From NCBI GenBank assembly GCA_950022655.1, contig OX465581.1, forward strand, positions 30,041,300 through 30,105,299: 64,000 nucleotides of DNA, read 5' to 3'. Source of the DNA: Alentia gelatinosa (Eukaryota; Annelida; Polychaeta; Phyllodocida; Polynoidae). The notes below the pieces were generated by a model. The model saw only the letters and a list, made by a program, of their open reading frames with translations. It had not been told where the DNA came from and made no database searches. This document shows, piece after piece, positions 61,201 to 64,000 of this stretch. The position numbers and the translations under genes were made by a program. The stretch's first letter is position 1. Every line of letters starts with the position of its first letter.

Positions 61201-62940
61201 TGTTGCCATGATTCACCTGTTTATAAAAATAAAATATAAATCGTTAGCGCAATTACTCTATGAATTGTACACTTGGAAAACAAAGGGCTTCTCTGCAGCT
61301 CCGTGCTAGGGTGTCTACCAGTTTGGCAACATAAAAAAAGGAAAAGTCGCTAAAATTCTGAAACGTATTAACGTACAGATTTACCACATATCATCAATAC
61401 AAACTATGTACACATAGACAATAATCAGTTTTCTTTTTTATGGGCGGCCATAAACAACGAGAGGTGAAAAGTAGGTAGTGGTTTACTGTGGCCCCATACA
61501 TCTTTAATGGTACCCATGGGTAAGAAGTGTATGCACATACCCTTTCAGTGACAAAGTACCATCGAGAATGTATGGGGACTCAATAAACCACTCCCCATTA
61601 TTCAACGAGAAGCAGATTTTCCGTCCTAGACGGAGATGAGCAGGGCAGAATAGACAGTCGACAGATTGATAGAGTGGTACGTAAGGTCGAGCAGAGCAAC
61701 GTAGGTAGGGCAGGGTAGGTAGGGTAGGGTAGTTTGGTAGATTGGCTAAGGAGGTAGGATGGTAAATAGGTAGGGCGGGTTGGGTAATGGTAGGATGGTT
61801 AGAAGGGTAGGGCAAGATATGTAGGGTATGGTAGGTAGGGTGGTATGATGGGTAATGTGGTAGGGTGGTGAGAAGATAGGTAGCAGATAGCAGGTAGGGT
61901 AGTAAGGCTGGGAGGTAAGGTAGGGTAGGTAGGGTGGTGGGTAAGGTAGGTTGATAGGGTAAGGTAGTAGGTCGGGTACTGTAGATTGGATGATAGGTAG
62001 GTAGAGTGGGTTGGGAAGCTTGTTTAGGGTGATAGGTATGGCAGGGAAAAGCACGAAAAGCATTAAAATCCGTGGTATACGTACGGCCTCAGAACCATTG
62101 TATACGAGAAAATAATCCCTTTGTACTGCTATAGAGCAAAATGATGGTCCCTAATGATATGCACATTCATATCGCAATTCCTGGGTTTGATATATATTGG
62201 AGGTAATGGATGATAAATAGAATGAACGATGGTTTTGTGAACAGGCGACCCTGTAAACCACTCGAGGTTGACGTCGTACTACTAATACTTGTCAACCTCT
62301 CATGCACGGTTTATGGCCGCCTGTCTATAAAACCATCGATTATTGTCTACATCCCATATAGGAAGAGCAGATAGAGAAAGTACACCTGTTCGTAACTCGT
62401 CATAATCGAAGAAAATGGTAAGGCCTGGGTTTGCTTGCTGAAGTTTTGCTAAAACTTGTTTGGCTTCTTCAAGATCACGATGACAGTAGGATAAGAATAT
62501 ATCGTAGCTGACGTTTTCGCTCTGGCTGCCTTTCCCAATATCCTCCGTCAGAAATTCAATAGCATGCTCTATTTTTGGCGTGTCTCGTGGTCTAGAAAGG
62601 GATGTAAATGATACCATCATTATTCCTCATTAGTAAGTGAACCTTTGTCAGATTATTACTTTCAAATCTGTTGAGGGAGCTTTCATGAAATTGCATACAC
62701 ATATATATTAAACTATTTTTGTTAGAATGAATGACTACGCAAGGTGTCAAGTTTATTGTAATCACTCACTTGCAATTGATCCACTGTACCATTGCCATAT
62801 ACTGGGGCAGATTGCACTGCTCTAGGAATATGGGGGCAAGTAGAGAACGACGGCATAGACGATTGACGCAGAGGGCTACGTTAAATGCATCAACACAGGT
62901 TTCACTTTGTAGGAAGTCTATCGTCAGTAGGAGGACAACC
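57972..62940 (-). CDS. Multi-TIR domain protein with possible C-terminal CaaX box (3' part of gene)
   Basis: Exons (minus): 62940-62770, 62591-62386, 61216-61080, 60308-60126, 59713-59019, 58287-57972. All are GT-AG and phase-compatible, giving 568 residues in the window. Residues 1-57 are the second half of a TIR domain (VVLLLTIDFLQSETC ... PIFLEQCNLP, MVQWINC). Residues 84-225 are a full TIR domain (YDIFLSYCHRD, FFDYDELRTGESW, VVALVSPNYLSSAVCQEEF, ELIPVLIKP). Residues 278-415 are a diverged TIR-like domain (VTVHLSF, SVVFLSEDYARCDKEIEEL, LYVVVVSR). The tail is acidic and Ser-rich and ends Cys-Ser-Ile-Ile. TIR domains act as signalling scaffolds or NAD-cleaving enzymes; domains two and three keep a Glu three residues after a Cys where such enzymes have their catalytic Glu, and domain one has Ala. 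No transmembrane segment is seen in the window, so it may be cytosolic and lipid-tethered. The 5' end is beyond 64000. Confidence 0.85.
59019..59713 (-). CDS. Multi-TIR gene, exon T5 (third, TIR-like domain)
   Basis: The longest exon (695 nt), acceptor TTCCCAG, donor GTATGT, ending in phase 2. After a linker with APPPK it encodes VTVHLSFVPSTQNYV, PPISVVFLSEDYARCDKEIE and ILYVVVVSRLSSNP, then helices ending VEVLGLKKVVCDILSVV. The strand order fits TIR, but the box-1 Asp/Ser pattern is weak, so the call is TIR-like. Confidence 0.8.
60126..60308 (-). CDS. Multi-TIR gene, exon T4 (end of second TIR domain)
   Basis: Sixty-one codons in phase 0 between a pyrimidine-rich TTTCTTTTAG acceptor and a GTAAGT donor. 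ELIPVLIKPTDDI is the usual late TIR strand; the helix NFQAKVTEVSNDLVRWL follows. Confidence 0.87.
61080..61216 (-). CDS. Multi-TIR gene, exon T3 (centre of second TIR domain)
   Basis: Acceptor TTATAAACAG, donor GTCAGA, ending in phase 0. It encodes ESWQQKLYNSISRSSC, VVALVSPNYLSSAVCQEEF and GLALAQHLAK. It contains the Cys157 and Glu160 pair matching the catalytic Glu region of TIR NADases. Confidence 0.87.
61688..62042 (+). repeat. GGTAGGGTAGG minisatellite
   Basis: A purine/T tract of about 350 bp made of GGTAGGGTAGGT-like words lies in the intron between exons T2 and T3 of the multi-TIR gene. The G runs are on the plus strand, and four or more GGG runs fall close together at many places, so G-quadruplexes are possible. 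The long minus-strand open frames across it (61504-61815, 61746-62063) are low-complexity Pro/Leu/Tyr artefacts. Confidence 0.88.
62386..62591 (-). CDS. Multi-TIR gene, exon T2 (start of second TIR domain)
   Basis: Acceptor CCCTTTCTAG; its first base completes a Lys codon left by exon T1. It encodes the closing helix of TIR 1 (IEHAIEFLTEDIG) and then the box-1 strand SYDIFLSYCHRDLEEAK and FFDYDELRTG. An ATG upstream at 62620 could in principle start a shorter protein, but it lies in the intron before a good acceptor. Confidence 0.87.
62770..62940 (-). CDS. Multi-TIR gene, exon T1 (second half of first TIR domain)
   Basis: Acceptor TTGTAACAG, donor GTGAGT. It needs two coding bases from an upstream exon and ends in phase 2. 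It encodes VVLLLTIDFLQSETCVDAF and PIFLEQCNLPQYMAMVQWI, the later strands and helices of a TIR fold. No ATG-initiated frame marks it, so it is easily overlooked. The Cys is followed by V-D-A, with no Glu at the catalytic place. Confidence 0.82.
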
Positions 62941-63194
62941 CTGTTACAACAACATAACCATGATCACATTTATATATGTCACATAATGTATTTGCTGTGT
63001 AACATTAAATGTTTGCTTAATAAGGCCACTCAAAAAAACTACTTGTTTCTCATCACCGCGCGCGTCATCAAAAACGTTTTTAGAATTATTTTTTTTTAAA
63101 GTAAGATGAACCTTGATAGAAATCATGAAAGGTATGAGTGTTTGGTATCAAATTAAAGCTACTGATATCAGGAATGCATTAAGTATGGTTAGAC
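62941..63194. other. Upstream intron of the multi-TIR gene, no feature seen
   Basis: The exon T1 acceptor requires coding sequence further right. I searched the minus strand to 64000 for the first half of the TIR domain and did not find it. Confidence 0.55.
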
Positions 63195-63617
63195 CAGGAA
63201 CCCATCAACCCTGAAAAAGTCCCCGATAGATTTCCCGATACAGTTCCCCACTGGAATTCTTGTCGGGAACATTTTCCTATCGTAACGGTGGGCGCCACAT
63301 TACAATACGGATCCCGATTCGACCACATCTGGACCACGATTGAAAATTCTTATCGTAGCCTGGATTTGACATGTTTGATATTTTCTACGATTGGAATTCA
63401 GTCAGGAAGCGTTCTGATTGGAATAGTGTGCATTCCAATTGGAATTTCTGGTGGGCTGTGCATTACGATGCGTTTCCGATTCATTCCTGACACAAATCCA
63501 ATCGTAGACCCTGACTGGAGTTTCCGATAAGAATTCTATCATAGTCACTTGGCGTCTATCGGGAACATTTCTTGTCGGGGTCCTATCGGGGTACATTATC
63601 GGGGTTGGTGGGTGCCG
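63195..63617. mobile_element. Long imperfect foldback element, about 420 bp
   Basis: The left half (AACCCATCAACCCTGAA, CCCCGATAG, AATTCTTGTCGGGAACA, CTACGATTGGAATTC) is answered in reverse complement by the right half (CCAATCGTAG, GGGAACATTTCTTGTCGGGG, TATCGGGGTTGGTGGGTG). The centre, near 63425, is GATTGGAATAGTGTGCATTCCAATT. The plus-strand open frame across it is an artefact of the repeat. Probably a non-autonomous element inserted in the multi-TIR gene intron. Confidence 0.75.
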
Positions 63618-63626
63618 CCTCTTAGG

Positions 63627-63940
63627 CTATATAGAGGAAACCTATGAAAGTTTAGGGCCAGAGCTCATATCCAATAGGCTCATATCTCATTATATAGAAC
63701 TAGTGATGATTACGGCCCATTCAAACAAGTGGAGTATTGTCTATTTTACGATTCGAGTGCAGTTCTGGATTTATCTCACCCCTGTCATGGCATAGTATTG
63801 TCACTTTAGGGGATGATCGTTGAATATTTTTTTCTGATGTTATTCTATGGCTAAACTAAATATTCAACGAGCATTGGATACAAGTTCCTTATGTTAAGTC
63901 TATGGGGAAAAAATATCAGGGTTGAGATGAACTGTTATAA
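63627..63940. mobile_element. Diverged relative of the 28.4-28.7 kb element, opposite orientation
   Basis: GAGGAAACCTATGAAAGTTTAGGGCCAGAGCTC here matches the complement of the 28550-28715 arms (only a 20-base window is quoted at a time: AGAGGAAACC, AAGTTTAGGG). The other end, near 63880-63925, matches 28430-28490 in reverse (CATAGACTTAACA, GGAACT, ATATTTAG). The hairpin centre is not kept. Confidence 0.65.
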
Positions 63941-64000
63941 CCACACAGACACCCCACATACCCCTACCTGACACCTACAGTAGCCCATGAAGGCAATACA

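Noticed and set aside
61504..62063. Pro/Leu/Tyr-rich minus-strand open frames
   Set aside because: They are translations of the GGTAGGG minisatellite and fall in an intron whose flanking exons join in phase.
20030..62940. A functional pair of cGAS-like enzyme and TIR effector, like bacterial cyclic-nucleotide defence
   Set aside because: The two genes are 37 kb apart on either side of PLEKHD1 and are not co-transcribed. The MAB21-like call is itself uncertain, so neighbourhood is not evidence of a pathway here.
1..64000. CRISPR arrays, bacterial operons, rRNA or tRNA genes
   Set aside because: The window is eukaryotic. No spacer-repeat pattern, no canonical tRNA B box in a tRNA-like context and no rRNA core sequence were noticed by eye; a covariance-model scan was not possible.

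Overview
This is nuclear DNA from an animal, probably a marine invertebrate bilaterian. Coding sequence is broken into short exons with GT-AG introns, two genes match animal-only families (PLEKHD1, multi-TIR), and the introns are full of foldback elements and one Penelope-like remnant. An intronic CCCTAA tract shows the TTAGGG telomere alphabet, which fits lophotrochozoans or deuterostomes. The sequence alone does not fix the phylum.

Positions 1-16789 are the end of a tandem satellite array. Ten monomers are visible and the array runs off the left edge. Monomers alternate between a 1705-bp form (A) and a 1650-bp form (B) that differ by a 55-bp segment, giving a 3355-bp higher-order repeat. 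The last two monomers before the right edge are both A. A strongly diverged monomer (16790-18985) borders the array.

Positions 20030-21298 on the minus strand carry parts of a small gene that looks like a MAB21/cGAS-like (nucleotidyltransferase-fold) protein; its middle exons are unresolved. It is divergently arranged with PLEKHD1 across about 1 kb.

Positions 22342-54053 on the plus strand are a complete PLEKHD1 orthologue (PH domain plus long coiled coil). Fourteen phase-compatible exons give 500 residues. A second terminal exon at 52265-52410 fits the same donor and would give a 492-residue form with a different C-terminus. The introns hold foldback elements, a telomere-like tract framed by inverted short-repeat arrays, a Penelope-like GIY-YIG remnant and a twin 89-bp repeat.

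Positions 57972-62940 on the minus strand are the 3' part of a gene for a multi-TIR protein, convergent with PLEKHD1. Six exons give 568 in-window residues: the second half of one TIR domain, a complete TIR domain, a third TIR-like domain and a tail ending in Cys-Ser-Ile-Ile, a possible CaaX prenylation box. The 5' end lies beyond position 64000. This gene is the best candidate here for an undescribed system. The right margin (63195-63960) carries two more repeats.
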